The notes beneath the pieces are model-generated. The model made no database searches, was not told the DNA's origin, and saw only the letters and a program-made list of their open reading frames with translations. A program made the translations under genes and the position numbers. Source: Cerioporus squamosus (taxonomy: Eukaryota; Basidiomycota; Agaricomycetes; Polyporales; Polyporaceae). Taken from it: a stretch of 10,264 nt of DNA. The DNA lies in NCBI GenBank assembly GCA_022592435.1, contig JABYQS010000981.1, positions 1 through 10,264 of the forward strand, read 5' to 3'. This document shows, piece after piece, positions 8,699 through 10,264 of this stretch; within the stretch, counting starts at the first letter, position 1; the number at the start of each line of letters is the position of its first letter.

Positions 8699-9884
8699 GC
8701 TGCGTTCGATGTGATCTAGGGAGAGAAAACGTGCTACATTGGATGGGTCCATCTGTGGTGGTACTACAGAACATCATACGGAGCAAAATTCACTGGTGAA
8801 CCTGCTCCAAGCCTCCGCGTACCGTATCGACACTCGCTCGTTACCCCTTGCTTTCATTCAATCTGCTGCGTCGGTACGCGATGCCCATGGACATAAGACA
8901 CGTATGAGCCAAACCCCTAGTTCGGTAGTCTGTACCAGGCTGACAGCACCGTCGATTGCAGTCTGCGTCGCAGGATAATCGCACTCGCCGAATCGCCCAG
9001 AGTCCAGGCTCACATGACAGGGATTTCCACAACCGTCTTCGATGTCATCAAGGGCAACGAGATCGCTATCAGCCACGCTTCGCTTGTCCAATCGGTGATG
9101 AGGTGTACTGCCTTAGCCTATGGCTAGATCGGCATACGGCCCACGACGATCCCTAGTCTCCTTCTACAGTTAGTACAGTATCTATCCCCTAAAGTCAATC
9201 ATCCGAACACCCAGCTATACAAAATAGACACAGGTAGACTCTCCTGTCGTGCAGGTATGTTCCAGGGGTCCGGGAAATGTGTCCGTGACTGACTCGTCGG
9301 TTCACATCTGGCCCAGATGCCCATGCCGCCTTTCAAGAGATATTGGCCTCGTGGATCATGATAGCACTCGACCGCAACTCGCAGACCTCGAACGCCTCAA
9401 CTGACGTGTGCGTGTGCGTCACCGCGGTGGTATGGCTAGTCCGGTGGTCGGATGGCGCATCTGCAGGTTCACAGCGTGCTTACCAAGCTCGAGGTCTCGT
9501 CCATCATCATGGTCCATGCCATGTGAGATCTCACGACGAGCTACAAACCTCGCAACGCATTTGGCGGAGACGGCAAAAGACATGGTGTGCCATCATCGGC
9601 CGCGTGGCTGCGTCATTGCCTCCTAAAGCTTTCATCCTACTGAGGTACGTCAGGGGTCCGCGTAGCATGTCCCAAAATGGTCAAAACCGCGTCCTCGATG
9701 TGCGGTCGGAGAATTACACGATGCTCCCGTCCGGAGAACGTTTGTCCAGAGCCCTACGCACGAGTAGACCGATATAAGCACGGTGGTGCCCCTCAACTGC
9801 CCTCACATTGCTTCGTCTCGACCAAGCCTTGGCCGATCACGACCGTTATCCTCCGACGACCCACTTCCTACTACTAGTTCCAAC
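8699..9884. other. Spacer between tandem reductase genes
   Basis: These 1186 bases hold the 3' UTR of the first reductase and the promoter of the second (TATA-like site at 9773). I see no conserved protein, tRNA, transposon end or clear repeat of the flanking genes. A 37-codon plus-strand frame at 9014-9127 and a 77-codon minus-strand frame at 8858-9091 overlap each other and match no family I know. TGACG and CGTCA half-sites face each other at 9402-9421. Confidence 0.45.
9773..9778 (+). promoter_or_regulatory. TATA-like site of the second reductase gene
   Basis: TATAAG lies 112 bases before the ATG at 9885, a plausible distance allowing a 5' UTR of about 80 bases. The support is position and sequence only. 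Confidence 0.35.
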
Positions 9885-10264
9885 ATGTCCATCTGGACGC
9901 CTGCCCCGCCCCTCCGACAAAGCTCGGCTACTACCGCCAGCTCGCGCCCCTCGCGGGCGTGCACGTCTCGCCCCTCTGTCTCGGTGGCATGAGCATCGGC
10001 GACCAGTGGGAGAAGCTCGGCATGGGCGCCATGAACAAGGAGACGAGCTTAAAGCTGCTCGACGCGTTCTACGAAGCCGGCGGCAACTTCATCGACACCG
10101 CGAACAACTACCAGGAGACGTCCGAGAAGTTCATCGGGGAGTGGATGGAGAAGCGCGGGATCCGTGACCAGATGGTCATCGCCACCAAGGTCAGTCGCCT
10201 CGATCCTTCTATCAGTTCGACGATCGCTGAACGTGTTTGGGCGTGTTCAGTATACGACAAACTT
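9885..10264 (+). CDS. Second AAD-type aldo-keto reductase, partial, with apparent frameshift
   Basis: Exon 1 (9885-10189) and the first 14 bases of exon 2 (10251-10264) of a paralogue of the reductase at 7274; the rest lies past the window. It starts MSIWTPAPP, then the frame goes wrong in the C-rich run around 9904-9912, where one base appears to be missing. From 9914 on, the family sequence resumes in another frame: [38 protein letters not shown], then [12 protein letters not shown] with the catalytic Asp and Tyr, and VIATK with the catalytic Lys. The intron at 10190-10250 (61 bp, GTCAGT to CAG) falls at exactly the same codon and phase as intron 1 of the upstream copy, and exon 2 opens with the same TATACGAC. 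Relative to the upstream copy it lacks one codon after NNYQ. No in-frame upstream ATG rescues the frame, since TAG at 9875 closes it. It is either an assembly error or a newly damaged copy. Confidence 0.85.

Noticed and set aside
8858..9127. Overlapping small frames (77 codons minus, 37 codons plus) between the two reductases, the latter reading MTGISTTVFDVIKGNE
   Set aside because: Neither has a motif I recognise or splice-linked extensions, and they oppose each other over the same bases. Too short to call.

Overview
This is eukaryotic nuclear DNA, most likely from an Agaricomycete basidiomycete (mushroom or polypore). Every gene is cut by short GT-AG introns (mostly 49-83 bp) with CTGAC/CTGAT-like branch sites, the exons are GC-rich, and the gene set is fungal: a trifunctional FOL1-type folate gene and NADP-dependent aryl-alcohol dehydrogenase (AAD) type aldo-keto reductases. 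There is no bacterial-style operon, CRISPR array or recognisable transposon.

Layout. 1-566: no recognisable gene. 567-3389 (minus): FOL1-type folate gene (DHNA aldolase, HPPK, DHPS) with readable domains but a reading frame broken at several points, mainly in the DHPS end. 3390-3988: short divergent promoter region. 3989-5148 (plus): intact five-exon EMC2 gene. 5149-5721: convergent intergenic DNA. 5722-6299 (minus): intact four-exon RPS30 (eS30) gene; its large third intron carries a C/D-box snoRNA (5812-5896). 6300-7273: divergent intergenic region with a TATA box at 7201. 7274-8698 (plus): intact six-exon AAD-type reductase. 8699-9884: spacer. 9885-10264 (plus): start of a second AAD-type paralogue, cut by the window end and carrying one apparent frameshift.

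The most informative find is the snoRNA. Its two guides match two conserved large-subunit rRNA segments, the pair targeted by yeast snR60 and human U80, so a ribosomal protein gene and a guide for rRNA 2'-O-methylation share one transcript. The second theme is frame damage: FOL1 and the second reductase carry frame offsets that all have the same sense (equivalent to one lost base), while EMC2, RPS30 and the first reductase are clean. Assembly error and real gene decay cannot be separated from this window alone. The genes are otherwise functionally independent: folate synthesis, ER membrane protein insertion, translation, and aryl-alcohol/aldehyde redox chemistry.
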